A DNA stretch of 64,000 nucleotides, taken from NCBI GenBank assembly GCA_949317995.1, contig OX439046.1, forward strand, positions 75,950,786-76,014,785. The letters are read 5' to 3'. The notes under the pieces were generated by a model. That model saw only the letters and a program-made list of their open reading frames with translations. It was not told the DNA's origin and did no database searches. Position 1 is the first letter of the stretch. Each line of letters begins with the position of its first letter. The translations under genes and the position numbers were made by a program. Origin of the DNA: Acholoe squamosa. Lineage: Eukaryota > Annelida > Polychaeta > Phyllodocida > Polynoidae. Below, in pieces: positions 48,260-58,394 of this stretch.

Positions 48260-50238
48260 ACATATGTTCTTTATACCATGGTATATGCAGTCCCGCCGTC
48301 TGGTGTAGAGAGAAAGTACTACAACATCGTTCATTCTAGCCGTGGTTAATTGCACGAGTTTTATCCTTTAACTTGAATGCAAAAATATGCAAATGACCCA
48401 TCACCATGGTATAATAGGAGTTAAAGGTACATTGAAATAATTTAATATGGTTTGCCTCGTGCGATAACCATCAGTCAGACCCCACATGAGTGAACCTTTG
48501 TCTCCACATAGTGAATCTGAGGCCACATGCATCTTTTAGAACCTCCTAAAAAAGACGGTGTGCCAGTGTACCTAGTGGGTGTGATAGAACTACATTATTA
48601 AAGACAGATGTGCACCCTTTAGGTACATGTGTCAAAACAGCACCAGTGAGTTCCTCACCAACACTACATAGCTCATACTTCCTCCTACAGTCTGGGGTGT
48701 GGCTTATACAAGGGTACAGCTTATAGCAGGGATATTGCCAGGACTTTTTACAATGGGCCAATGGCGCACTTATGGGGATATTAATGCGCCATTTAGGGAG
48801 ATGATGGGCCATGAATCAGAGATGCTATGTTATGAAATTACTAAGAAATTTTCATAACTGATTCCTAGCCCCTATTGTGACTATTACTATTGTAGTTGTC
48901 TAAATTATGATTTTGAGGCATCCTTGATGGCACATGACATGGGAAATGCTTATGTCAAAGTTAAACGCTGGTTATCTTTCTGAGACTGAAGCATACAGAT
49001 TCAACATCAAAGATCTATCACTCTGTCACTTTGTCATAAATACCTCAAAGTTATTTGCACCTTCCTCAGTATCCCATCCCTTCCCCAAAAAAAAAAAAAA
49101 TCTCCAAAAATTATGTGTCTACACGTGCAAATTGAAACAGTTAGATTGTAACTGATATTCTAGGACTAGGTGGGCACAACATGTACAAAAAAGGTGGATC
49201 CATGAGGACAGATTATGTTTGTATTATGGGCCACACTTTTTATTTTCTTATTAAAGCTACTGTCTTGGTGTGTCAATGACCATGAAGAGTCACCTGCGAG
49301 ACAAACTGGTATTTAAAGATGCATCCCAACACAAATATATAAACTGCACAAATGAGTGTAATTCTGGTCTAATTAAGCCACCAATCCAGATATTTTACAC
49401 ACATTCCTAACATCACCAGCTTTGATTTGGCACCAAGAATTCCAGTTTTTGTCCATTGCTGCTGGTTTGGGGCAGTGGGGAGAATGAGAATCAATTATTT
49501 TCACTATTATCTTTATTTGAATTTTCAACTATTACAGCCAGTAATCCCGAAGAAAAAGAAAACACTTAAGTGCGGCCTTAGCTAGGGTGGGGTCAGCGGC
49601 GGCATTAACATTTGTCTTGAGACTTGACACTACTTGCACCTACTCTTGACAAGAGTCTTGTGCGGGTAGTTTTATCACGACAATGGCAGATTTGGGCAGG
49701 GGCGAAGGCCCCCCTCCTTTTTCCCCTATAATTATTGTCTAGAGTTTATCAGGCTCATTTAATTCTAAAAAAATAGCTTAAAATAAGGGATAAATGAGTG
49801 ACACGCCCCCTCATTTTCAAAATCCTGGAATCGCCACTGTGACTGTAGTCTTCTGCTTTCCAGTCTGACTCTTGTTTCTAAGGTAAGGACACTGGGTTTT
49901 ACAATAGTCTGGAAGTTAGGCAGATGTGACAAAAAAAATTTCTTTTAATCTTGCCACCCCCCCCCCCCTTCCATTGATGAATAATGTACCAAATTAAATT
50001 AAAGGTAATCTCATCAACAAAGCCGTTGTGAGATATCCAGCCTTCTGCCTTGTCAAACTCAAGCACCCCCCCCCCCCCCCAAGAAAAAAAGAGGTGACAG
50101 TGACTCGGTGAGTGACTGGCTGTCCCCCAGGTCCCCCAACGCCCCCGGGGAATCACCGGTGAGTCATTCAGTGTCCGGAGACGGAGTCTGCCCACTTTTT
50201 TGTGACTTTGGCTCTTTCACAGTTTCAGTCTTCTTCGC
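48260..50238. other. Upstream intergenic region, no gene seen
   Basis: Mostly unique. It holds G/C-run words near 49960 and 50069 and an inverted AATCCTGGAATCGCCACTG at about 49822, like the 13146 element. The RabGAP1 promoter may lie here but I see no clear core promoter. Confidence 0.5.
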
Positions 50239-50390
50239 ATTAACCCATCCCTTCCCAGTAACGAGTTCTAGTTCATTTGGGTGAATAAAATTTATTTATA
50301 AATTTTATGAGTATTTAAAATGGAATATCACATGAGATTTTAAATCACATCACAGAACATCGCACAATGGTAAAACTGATGAAACATAGC
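50239..50390 (-). repeat. Split direct repeat B2
   Basis: 152 bp identical to 50663-50814, from ATTAACCCATCCCTTCCCAG to GATGAAACATAGC. It forms the 3' end of the element in its own orientation. Confidence 0.95.
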
Positions 50391-50513
50391 AGTAAAAGAA
50401 TAAATATATAGGCACCTATGTGGTTGCTTACTGAGTCCAGATAAAAGCACTGTCCTGTGTGGTCAGACCAACTATGACGATATACTCACAATATACTAGG
50501 TGTGGGTGGGTGG

Positions 50514-50662
50514 GAAGAAAGTTCTGTTCTCCTCAGGTCGTCTGGAAGTAAACTGACCGGTGTTATGAATATTTTGAATCACCCGGGGAAGGTAGTTCCG
50601 GTATCTTCCGGTTGGGTGGTCAATGACTGCGCCTGGGCCGAATACCGACCAATGCGCACACC
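50514..50662 (-). repeat. Split direct repeat A2
   Basis: 149 bp identical to 56123-56271, from GAAGAAAGTTCTGTTCTCCT to ACCAATGCGCACACC. It directly adjoins B1. Confidence 0.95.
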
Positions 50663-50814
50663 ATTAACCCATCCCTTCCCAGTAACGAGTTCTAGTTCAT
50701 TTGGGTGAATAAAATTTATTTATAAATTTTATGAGTATTTAAAATGGAATATCACATGAGATTTTAAATCACATCACAGAACATCGCACAATGGTAAAAC
50801 TGATGAAACATAGC
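50663..50814 (-). repeat. Split direct repeat B1
   Basis: 152 bp, identical to B2 at 50239-50390. It ends 19 bp past the recombinase stop codon. Confidence 0.95.
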
Positions 50815-50832
50815 CAGGGTATATTTTGGGTT

Positions 50833-51684
50833 TTAATGTTGTGTGTTTGCCAGTGCATTGGTAATGGCTGAGTTTACAGAACTGTGGTTCTGTGATCTAA
50901 TATAGTCCCTGTGGGTATTTGACAACCATGCCCCATATCTCTGGACGTCCAACTCATTACATCCAGCGTCATACGCTTGAGTCGCCGCGGCGGCTCTCAG
51001 CGAATGTAGAGAGAATTTTCGGGGGGGTTGACCCAGTTCTTTCAGAATTTTTCTCCATTCCGCCTCTACTAGTGTTACCGGGATGGGGGAGGCGTCTGTG
51101 TTCATAAGGAATGGTTGTGCTGGGTCTGTCGTGGGCATTACTGTTAGTACAAGGCTTACTGCATGCACTGGGCATACTGCAGAGTCCTCTGAGCTCTGCA
51201 ATAGGACTGTTTTTTCCTGGTCGTACAGTTGCATGTTCTTTGCTGCTTTGACTCTGACTGTCACGTGATCGTCGTATAGGACCACATCCCCTCTGGTCAG
51301 ATGCCACCATGGCTTGAAGCCCCCTTTTGATGGCGGGAGGACCTCTGATTTGCGGAGAGCTGCCAGATATATAATTAAAATTGCTGTTCTTATCATTAGA
51401 CCCATGAATGTATGTGGGGTGTGCATGATGACGGCCTTTAGCATAGTCATGGGTATTGCTGGTTTCTGGTTCTTTTTGATTTTCTTGTTTCGACGCAGCG
51501 CCTGCTTTGCACGAGAGACTCGTGGGTGTTGGAAAGCAGCTACGTCTGCTCCGGCCAGGATCAGGTGCTGCGTCACGTGGGACAAGTTGTTGGCAATTGT
51601 CCGCGGGTGTTGTGTAGACATTGTCATGAACTCTATGAAAGCGCATATTGACTGGTAGGTAGGTGACATGGGGTCCAGGCCCAT
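50833..51684 (-). CDS. Retrotransposon tyrosine recombinase (ORF3)
   Basis: 283 codons from the first ATG, but the frame is open from 51822, after a TAA at 51825-51823, and the extra N-terminal residues (including FNYFQARAAARQL-like helix sequence) look like the start of the core-binding domain. Catalytic pattern of tyrosine recombinases: Arg in AALRKSEVL, His-x-x-Arg in LHSLRAAAATQA, a Trp in GAWLS and the nucleophile Tyr in HRDYIRS. It would integrate or resolve circular cDNA. The frame overlaps the RT ORF in another frame for about 850 nt, so it needs frameshifting or internal initiation. Confidence 0.9.
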   Translation of the reverse strand: MGLDPMSPTYQSICAFIEFMTMSTQHPRTIANNLSHVTQHLILAGADVAAFQHPRVSRAKQALRRNKKIKKNQKPAIPMTMLKAVIMHTPHTFMGLMIRTAILIIYLAALRKSEVLPPSKGGFKPWWHLTRGDVVLYDDHVTVRVKAAKNMQLYDQEKTVLLQSSEDSAVCPVHAVSLVLTVMPTTDPAQPFLMNTDASPIPVTLVEAEWRKILKELGQPPRKFSLHSLRAAAATQAYDAGCNELDVQRYGAWLSNTHRDYIRSQNHSSVNSAITNALANTQH

Positions 51685-53995
51685 TTCTCTTGTGAATAGG
51701 TGGTACAGGCCGGCTGCTGAATGTCTGTTCCGGTCGGTACCCTCTGCTCGCGCCTGTAGCTGCCTTGCAGCCGCTCTGGCCTGAAAGTAATTGAATGCCT
51801 CTCCTAGAGGTGAGGCCAGGTGTTAGGACATCAAAGAAATACAAACAGGAGTCTATCAGGTACAACTTGTTAATAGCTAACTGGTGGATGGCCGCCTTTC
51901 TATCAGCACTACTTATATGGGCGCGACTAAGTGCATCTGCAACTGTGTTAGATTTTCCGGGCACGTGGTCAAAGATAATGGATATGTCGAATGCGGCCTG
52001 CATCATCCAGATTGCCCGGGCACAGTCAGTGAGTATGCGGTCCTTGCCTCTTCCAGTTCTGAACACCGTGACGGCAGCCTGATTATCACATTTTATATTT
52101 ATCACAGAGCCACGGTCTGAGGAGCCAATAAATGTGTGTAATGCAATCACAATATTTGCAGCCTCCAAATGTGTGATATTTTCCACCTTGTCCTCCAGTG
52201 GGGTGACCTGGGTGGCGTATGCCAGTTTTCCATCGGAGGCCCCAATGCCAGATCCCGAGGCATCCACATATATAGTTCTGGTCGGGGGGGATGGGTCTGT
52301 GATCATGCCTACCCCGTTCCATGAGGAGCTGAACTCCTCGAACCATCTTAGATCTGCCCTCATTTCCGCTGACACATTAAGATACTTTCCCCTCATCGAC
52401 CTGAGGCTGTCTAGGAGTCTAGCCACGAAGACTCTAGCTGACTGGATACACTTCGCGACATGTAACAAGACACCTAGGAGGGACTGCAGCTGTTTCTTAC
52501 TCATTGATCGTCTCTTGGCGTAATAGCGCACTTTTCCCTGTACCTCCTGTAGCTTGTCACGTGGTACTGACACTGTCATAGATGCTGCATCAATGACCAC
52601 CCCAAGCCACTGGACCGACTTGGCTGGTGGCTGCAACTTGTCTATAGCTTCTGGGAGGCCGAGTTGTTGTAGAAGCGCTCTTGCGGTGTTGTAGTCTGAG
52701 TGTGCTCTGAAATAATCAACAGAGATTATGAGCAAGTCATCTAAGTACATTCGTGAGAATATGCCTTTTGTGGCCAATATCTCCACAATTGAGTCAGCTA
52801 CTGCCTGCATGTGCGAAGCACTTGCCCTGGACCCGAATGGGACACTCAAGTCCAGGTAGAACTTGTCTCTCCATACTGAGCACAGGAGTGGATAGTCTAA
52901 TGGGCAGGACATAAGATTTTTATATGCACGGCTGATATCTATTGTGCTGAGGTAAGCTCCATTTCCAACCTTAGCAATGTAATCTACGGCCTCTTTAACA
53001 GTAGGGAGGCTGTGATTGCGTGTAACCCCGTTAACTGTATTCTTAAGTATATATGCATTTACAGAGGAGTCAGGTGGGTAAGTCATGTCAGAAATAATCC
53101 TGCGAGCTTCCGTGTCCCTCTTAGGTCTAGTCATAAGGGGGGACACATGGACCCATGGGTCAAATGGATTGTTATGGAATGGGCCCTTTAATGCCCCTAT
53201 ACCAAGTTCTTTTTCCACGAATTTATCCACCTCAGCCTTGTATGCCTCTGCACTAGGGTGATTGTGGACAGCCTGTGTATCAGATATTGGGCCCATGTAG
53301 CCGATTGGGAACCCGTATTTCATGAAATCTAGGAGGACCCTTTTTTCAGGTATGTGGCCCAGGTATGCTTCCCAAGCATCCAATTTTAACTCACTTTTTA
53401 CTGGGACACGAGCCGCCAAAGCGTTTGGAAGACCGGTCTGCCGTACAATATCATATAATTTGGCTAGCTCTGGGTGAGTATCAGAGAATGCGAAGTTCGG
53501 CCAGTAGTCCAGTCTATATTGTTGGAAAGCATATGGGGAAATATCAACAGTACCATCGATCACATTTGTTTCGCACATTTTTCTGATAGTGTCAAAGTTG
53601 GGGGCCGTACCTGTTTTGCTTTGGTCCTGTTGTTGGCGTTGTATGTTTGGTGGAAGTTCCGATGTGGGGTGCACATAGTCGTTCTTGTGTGCCCCTGTGT
53701 GCGGTGGTTGGTGTAGGTTGTACAAGTCATCATGAATATGAACTGCAGACCGACCATTTCCGACAATGTCCACCGCTAATTCTGTACTTTGTTGTTGTGG
53801 CGGCGAGTGATGGAGGCCGCCATGTTTGTTGTCGGTGTGCATGCTGGGAGCAACTAGACATGTTGCGGTGACGTCACCAATTCCGTGGTTCTGCAGGCGC
53901 GCGTCCTTGTATTGGTCAGCGTCTGTCTTGACGTCATGGTTCTGTGTGTGGGCGGGGCCTCGTGAGGGCGCACGTGCGTTCTTGTTTACAGACAC
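50969..53995 (-). CDS. Reverse transcriptase-RNase H (ORF2)
   Basis: 1008 codons from the ATG at 53995. The reverse transcriptase lies around residues 270-480 with the catalytic YLDD box (RMYLDDLLIIS) and SVPFGSRASASHMQ. RNase H lies around residues 580-690 with Asp in YVDASGSGIGA, Glu in THLEAAN, Asp in KCDNQAAV and VADALSR. After about residue 725 the frame runs on for about 280 codons opposite the recombinase frame, and this tail is probably not functional protein. The N-terminal ~130 residues are low complexity. Confidence 0.92.
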   Translation of the reverse strand: MSVNKNARAPSRGPAHTQNHDVKTDADQYKDARLQNHGIGDVTATCLVAPSMHTDNKHGGLHHSPPQQQSTELAVDIVGNGRSAVHIHDDLYNLHQPPHTGAHKNDYVHPTSELPPNIQRQQQDQSKTGTAPNFDTIRKMCETNVIDGTVDISPYAFQQYRLDYWPNFAFSDTHPELAKLYDIVRQTGLPNALAARVPVKSELKLDAWEAYLGHIPEKRVLLDFMKYGFPIGYMGPISDTQAVHNHPSAEAYKAEVDKFVEKELGIGALKGPFHNNPFDPWVHVSPLMTRPKRDTEARRIISDMTYPPDSSVNAYILKNTVNGVTRNHSLPTVKEAVDYIAKVGNGAYLSTIDISRAYKNLMSCPLDYPLLCSVWRDKFYLDLSVPFGSRASASHMQAVADSIVEILATKGIFSRMYLDDLLIISVDYFRAHSDYNTARALLQQLGLPEAIDKLQPPAKSVQWLGVVIDAASMTVSVPRDKLQEVQGKVRYYAKRRSMSKKQLQSLLGVLLHVAKCIQSARVFVARLLDSLRSMRGKYLNVSAEMRADLRWFEEFSSSWNGVGMITDPSPPTRTIYVDASGSGIGASDGKLAYATQVTPLEDKVENITHLEAANIVIALHTFIGSSDRGSVINIKCDNQAAVTVFRTGRGKDRILTDCARAIWMMQAAFDISIIFDHVPGKSNTVADALSRAHISSADRKAAIHQLAINKLYLIDSCLYFFDVLTPGLTSRRGIQLLSGQSGCKAATGASRGYRPEQTFSSRPVPPIHKRNGPGPHVTYLPVNMRFHRVHDNVYTTPADNCQQLVPRDAAPDPGRSRRSCFPTPTSLSCKAGAASKQENQKEPETSNTHDYAKGRHHAHPTYIHGSNDKNSNFNYISGSSPQIRGPPAIKRGLQAMVASDQRGCGPIRRSRDSQSQSSKEHATVRPGKNSPIAELRGLCSMPSACSKPCTNSNAHDRPSTTIPYEHRRLPHPGNTSRGGMEKNSERTGSTPPKILSTFAESRRGDSSV

Positions 53996-54075
53996 AGAGT
54001 GGGCGGAGTTACTGTAGTACGTTATACTGTCGTGTGTATGTATGTTGCGTTCTGGCGCCTCGAGCTGGGCTGTAT

Positions 54076-55971
54076 TTACTGAGGCGCCTGAGTACCGTTT
54101 TTTGAATGATATATTTGTTGCTGATTGTGAGCGTAGCCCTGTGATTGTTGCTGTGTGTTCGGGCGGGGGTTCTGCTGCTGGCTCCAGTGGGGCTGCTGTT
54201 GGAATCCATTATTGTACCACGTGTTATGGTGTGGTGCGTGCCGCCACGTGGCATTGTTTTCGCCTTGTGGAGGGGCATCTCTGAACTTTTGATTACAGGC
54301 CAGGACGGAATGGTTGGATTGTTTTCCTTTTCCGTAGCAGTAGAGGCAGAAATGTACCCTTCTGGCTCTGTTCTCGCCGTGGTGAGCGTTGAATGCACAT
54401 CCGCGGGTTGAGTTGAAGTCCAGGCAAATCTGTTCTGATGATGTTTGGTTATTATTACCATTACCATTGCTCTGATGCACGCTACGGTTTTGCTGGTTAC
54501 CCTGTTGTGTACGGCGGCCACCACCAGTGAATGAGATTTCAACACGTGAATTTTGAATAGCCTGCAAATCTGACCATTTATACGTGCCCTTCTCAACGTC
54601 ATCAAAGACACTGTCCGACCACCTGCGCACGTCGGGCCAATGGCGGGACATGGAATCCCTAGAGACGTTATTTACGTGCTTAAGGATCCACTGGCGCTCC
54701 TGTGCCGTCCAGGCACTGTCAGGGTCGTGGACAAGGCGTAACGCCGCATCCAAGTATTCCATGGGAGATAATTCATTTCTTACGTCAAGCTTTTGCTTCA
54801 GAGTATAACACGATTCACGGTCCATATACATGTATGGTTTTGGCTTGGTTTTTGCTGGTATGATGGATGTAATGAAATTGAGCTTACCATCGGCCTCCTG
54901 AACCTGGTACCTCTCCTTTGCAAGTTGCTCCAGTATATAATCCCTTGCTCCCGGTTCCCTCCTGAGATCCGTGGGAGTGGGGATATGTGACGGATGGTTG
55001 TTGTTGTCAAGCTCTATTATCTGTTCCGGGGGCGGGGCTACCCGACTGTTGTGAAGTGCGGCCTGTCCGGGGGCAGGGCCGGGTGCTTGTCGTTGGGCCG
55101 CGGGTGGCGCCTGTGTCGCCGCGGGTGGCATGACGCTGACCGCGGGCTGTTGTGTGGCCGCGGGTGGCGTGTTGTCTGTGTGAAGTGGAGCAATCCCGGC
55201 GGGGGCTGCGGCCTCGGCGGCGGCTGCGGCGTCCTTCTTCTCCTGGCGGCGCTGGCGCTTCCTTTCCTTTCGCTGCTTCCTTGCCTGCTCTGCTAGGCAC
55301 TGCTGCTCCTCGAGGCGGGCACGCTGTTCGTCAGCCATCTTGCGCTGTTCCTCCAGGTTTCTCTTCTGCTGCTCTACAAGCTCGAGGCGTTCCTTCTCAA
55401 GCTGGGCGGCATGTTGTGCCTTCTCCTTCTCTAGTCGCTCTGTATCTGCCTTGAGGCGGAGTGCCTGCTGGCGAAGGTCATGTTCATCGTGCTTTTCCTG
55501 TACCCGTTGCTGTCGCGTCTCTTTTGCCTGGTCTACAAGAAATTTAATGTTCGCGGACATTCCGGTCATGTCAGACTGCACTCTATGTAGCTTACTCTCC
55601 AGGTCTGCGACGCGCTGCTCCAGGATGTCAGCCCTGGAGCGTGGAGAATTGTACACGGCTCCGGACTGTGACGCGCGGCTGGTATGACTGACAGCTGACC
55701 TGTTTGACACTGCCGAGTCATGGCGACTACGGGGCCTCACAGCGTGTGGCGTGTTGGGAGCAATGTGCTGTTCCCGTCGGGTGTTGGGGTATGAAATACC
55801 ATTGGTGGAGTCACTACAATCGCTTGCTTCCACCTCGAGGGAGGCCTCGAGGGCAGCTACCTCTTGGCGTATCCTATCCAATTGGCTGTTGTACTCCATT
55901 TTTTGGTTGTCGGCATCCACGCGGGCTCTATGCCTCGTGTTATGTGGTGACACACGAGACGCTGTTGGCAT
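54076..55971 (-). CDS. Gag-like ORF1 of the Ngaro/PAT-type element
   Basis: 631 residues from the ATG at 55971. The frame is open upstream to 56082, but that extension is not gag-like. It has a long coiled coil with Glu/Gln/Arg heptads (for example RLEKEKAQHAAQLEKERLEL), an Ala/Pro-rich linker, a globular part around WILKHVNNVSRDSMSRHWPD and a Cys/His cluster (CLDFNSTRGC ... HFCLYCYGKG ... HSVLAC) likely to bind zinc and nucleic acid. Gln/Asn-rich tail. Probably the nucleocapsid-like protein that packages element RNA. Confidence 0.85.
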   Translation of the reverse strand: MPTASRVSPHNTRHRARVDADNQKMEYNSQLDRIRQEVAALEASLEVEASDCSDSTNGISYPNTRREQHIAPNTPHAVRPRSRHDSAVSNRSAVSHTSRASQSGAVYNSPRSRADILEQRVADLESKLHRVQSDMTGMSANIKFLVDQAKETRQQRVQEKHDEHDLRQQALRLKADTERLEKEKAQHAAQLEKERLELVEQQKRNLEEQRKMADEQRARLEEQQCLAEQARKQRKERKRQRRQEKKDAAAAAEAAAPAGIAPLHTDNTPPAATQQPAVSVMPPAATQAPPAAQRQAPGPAPGQAALHNSRVAPPPEQIIELDNNNHPSHIPTPTDLRREPGARDYILEQLAKERYQVQEADGKLNFITSIIPAKTKPKPYMYMDRESCYTLKQKLDVRNELSPMEYLDAALRLVHDPDSAWTAQERQWILKHVNNVSRDSMSRHWPDVRRWSDSVFDDVEKGTYKWSDLQAIQNSRVEISFTGGGRRTQQGNQQNRSVHQSNGNGNNNQTSSEQICLDFNSTRGCAFNAHHGENRARRVHFCLYCYGKGKQSNHSVLACNQKFRDAPPQGENNATWRHAPHHNTWYNNGFQQQPHWSQQQNPRPNTQQQSQGYAHNQQQIYHSKNGTQAPQ

Positions 55972-56122
55972 GTTTACCGGACCGGAGTGGAGGTAAATGT
56001 TTATGCGGGCGATATGTATTATAATATTGCACAAACTTACTTGAAGTGTAAAATGTTCGTGTGAGGGATGGATGTGCAACAAAGGATGGATGTACCGGCT
56101 ATGGTATTTACCCAGGGGCCGA

Positions 56123-56271
56123 GAAGAAAGTTCTGTTCTCCTCAGGTCGTCTGGAAGTAAACTGACCGGTGTTATGAATATTTTGAATCACCCGGGGAAG
56201 GTAGTTCCGGTATCTTCCGGTTGGGTGGTCAATGACTGCGCCTGGGCCGAATACCGACCAATGCGCACACC
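56123..56271 (-). repeat. Split direct repeat A1
   Basis: 149 bp identical to 50514-50662. It marks the 5' end of the element in its own orientation and is expected to hold its promoter. Confidence 0.93.
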
Positions 56272-57060
56272 TTGCACTCGTTTCCCTTCGCCTCCGCGAA
56301 ATCCGATGCGACTGATGCAGGTAATCAGTCTGTTATGGCGTTGCTAATTTCAATAAATGACAAGATAATGCACAAGATGCAGTAGTCTACAAAATCTTTT
56401 TATCTCGAACTTGGGAGGAGGAGACAAGAGAAAGATAAATGACGTGACGGACGGTGATGCGAATCAAAACAGGAAAGTGACATCTGCCAGACTCCATTTC
56501 ACACCCAGATGTCTCTATTCACTCTTCATCTACAAACCTCCTAGCCTATTCACATAGCCAGTGCACTCACCTTTATACGCTAATCCTACTGGGAACGTCT
56601 ACTAATTGATGTAGAATTGTGAAATATGATTTTCTTGTCAGGTAAACACCAAAATCATAACATTTTCACATGTCACCGTTTGCGCGTGCGCATACGATGA
56701 TCTCACGGCGCTTCGCGGAGCGCTGTGCATGATGGGAGTTGGAGCTGACAGCGTCCGGGCGGCAAATTTCAAAAACTGTCAAAGTGAATGTGATTGTGTG
56801 TTCTCAAATTCAGAAAAGCGCAAACGATGAAATATCCCTTTTATTGGGAATTTATCTTTTCGTTCCGAGAGATGCGCACAGTGAGATGCGCGCAGATTTT
56901 TCTTTGTGTCCCAGTGCATCATGGGAGCTATTCCAGACTGCGTCTTTTAAGCAGAAATAAAAGCCTTAAAAAGGAAAACAAAATCAATTCCATCAACATC
57001 CATGCTAACTTATAATATGTTTGAGCACCCTTTTATATCAAAATAAGTCCTTTTCATAAT
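56272..57060. other. Spacer between the retrotransposons
   Basis: Unique sequence with a hairpin GGCGCTTCGCGGAGCGCTG near 56707 and two GCATnATGGGAGnT words (about 56726 and 56915), possibly a short inverted element. No exon is recognised. Confidence 0.45.
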
Positions 57061-57075
57061 TTGTTTTTATGAGCT

Positions 57076-57137
57076 GACCAATCAGAACACATTCTAAGAT
57101 AACGTTGCCATGGTAAAGTTACAGGCCACTATAAAAG
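57076..57137 (+). promoter_or_regulatory. CCAAT box and TATA box
   Basis: GACCAATCAG at 57076-57085 and CTATAAAAG at 57129-57137, spaced about 45 bp. This is the classic arrangement of a CCAAT/NF-Y site ahead of a TATA box. The predicted start site is near 57160, about 80 bp before the small ORF at 57241. Confidence 0.6.
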
Positions 57138-57240
57138 CGGCAGCAGTTTAAAATTTCGTCATAAGAAGGAGTGTAGTGATCCATTGCAGATCGTAGTACA
57201 CGAATCTCAAGTCTATTTTTTTCAAAATCCATACAACAAA

Positions 57241-57399
57241 ATGGTAAGTGTTTGTGAAAACGTTATAGATCTACTTGGATTTGTAGAGAACATTATAATT
57301 GGTTTCATTGATGTGTTCACGCGGGTTTTCACGGAAGAAAGAGACGATGAGCCGTCTCCCCAGGGAATGATTGGAGGCGGACAGAGGGTCACTTCTTAA
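57241..57399 (+). CDS. Possible 52-residue amphipathic small protein
   Basis: ATG in good context (ACAACAAAATGG), 52 codons, TAA stop, about 105 bp after a TATA box. Residues 4-30 could form an amphipathic helix, with hydrophobic residues (VIDLLGFVENIIIGFIDVF) and polar ones at 6, 10, 13, 17, 24 and 28. The tail is acidic, then Gly-rich (TEERDDEPSPQG). I do not recognise a family. The start codon is immediately followed by GTAAGT, a perfect splice donor, so it may instead be the end of a first exon containing only the ATG. No clear polyadenylation signal follows. Confidence 0.35.
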   Translation: MVSVCENVIDLLGFVENIIIGFIDVFTRVFTEERDDEPSPQGMIGGGQRVTS

Positions 57400-57461
57400 A
57401 ATCTTTTCCTTTTTTTTTTAATTTTTGATTTCTATGTTAATGTGGTAAATGAGGTCCTTTC

Positions 57462-57702
57462 CTAGCCACTCTCGTAGGCCTACCCGGGCCAGGGCCAAGT
57501 AGTTTATAAATGGCAGAACCATTACAGACGATACTCAGTCTAGACTCTAGACACAGGTGAGACATAAATCTATCAAAACATGTATCACTTCATGTCTAAA
57601 GATAATGTTTTCAATGCAACCCACCCTTTTTAAAATTCTCCCCTCAAAATGAATGGGGTTCGCTCAGTAGCCCTACTTTTGTAGGGCTACGAGAGTGGCT
57701 AG
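57462..57702. mobile_element. MITE with 16-bp inverted termini
   Basis: 241 bp flanked by perfect inverted CTAGCCACTCTCGTAG and CTACGAGAGTGGCTAG, each followed inward by GCCTAC/GTAGG. No ORF. It lies 60 bp after the small ORF. Confidence 0.75.
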
Positions 57703-58394
57703 AGGGGGCGGGGGTGTCTATTCTTGTAGACGACAAAACTGACGTAATATGCAAAATGTCACTCCGTGAGAAATGTTTCTGCCGAAAATCAAGTTACACT
57801 TTGTATTAATCATACTTCTATGGCATAGGGGCAGTATCATTAGGGTTGTTGTATTTTCAATTTCTTTAAGAGGAGAGGGATATTATCATGGTTTCTTCCT
57901 TTCGAGATTAAGCAACCTTTATCACTCTCCAAGCAGATCTTTTAATCCTAGTGCCATACAATTTAGAGGTTGCAAAGTCTGTTAGGAGAATGCTGGAAAC
58001 ATTCTGCATGCGACAACGTCCTACCCGGTTCAACACTAAGGGAGTGGTCATTATTTATCAACAGGGGGGGGTGGTGGGTTTGAGAGGGGGGCATAAAATT
58101 TTCAGACCCCTCCCAAGGGGGGGGGCTAAAAAAAATTTGACCCCTCTTGAGGGGGGCTAAAAAAATTCACCCTCTTTTTAGCAAAAAAGCCCACGCACTA
58201 TTATAGATCAAAGAGGGGCGTGAAAACTCTCCAGCACGGGGGGCGCAAAAAAATTTGACTACCATCGAGGAGGAGTCGTAAAAAATTTCTGCATGTCTGC
58301 ACGAAAACCCACCACCGACGTCGGCGTTCACTGTGAGTGTATCTTTATCCCAAAAAAATGGTGGCGTCACACCGCCCCCTGGATTTCCATCAAG
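57703..58394. other. Spacer with G-run/AAAATTT repeats, no gene seen
   Basis: From about 58070 the sequence holds loosely repeated GGGGGGCTAAAAAAAATTTG units and their relatives. Nothing is recognised before that. No convincing ORF. Confidence 0.5.

Larger units (their letters stand above)
50239..56271 (-). mobile_element. Ngaro/PAT-type tyrosine-recombinase retrotransposon, near intact
   Basis: A 6033-bp element read on the minus strand, with split direct repeats in the order A1-ORFs-B1-A2-B2. A1 is 56123-56271 and A2 is 50514-50662 (149 bp, no mismatch seen). B1 is 50663-50814 and B2 is 50239-50390 (152 bp, no mismatch seen). A2 and B2 are separated by 123 bp. The ORFs are gag-like, RT plus RNase H, and an overlapping tyrosine recombinase. 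No integrase of the DDE type. The split repeats fit Ngaro or PAT groups of the DIRS order, which integrate through a circular intermediate. I see no methyltransferase domain, which favours Ngaro. Identical repeats and open frames indicate recent insertion. Confidence 0.92.

Noticed and set aside
50969-51800. C-terminal 280 codons of the RT ORF as a real domain
   Set aside because: This part lies opposite the conserved recombinase frame, is low complexity and matches nothing. It is best explained as an overlap shadow.
51083-56024. Numerous plus-strand ORFs (60-129 codons) across the Ngaro/PAT-type element
   Set aside because: They are antisense shadows of the gag, RT and recombinase frames and show no family features.
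56700-56730. Histone-type 3' stem-loop
   Set aside because: GGCGCTTCGCGGAGCGCT folds into a hairpin but does not match the histone stem-loop consensus, and no histone ORF is nearby.
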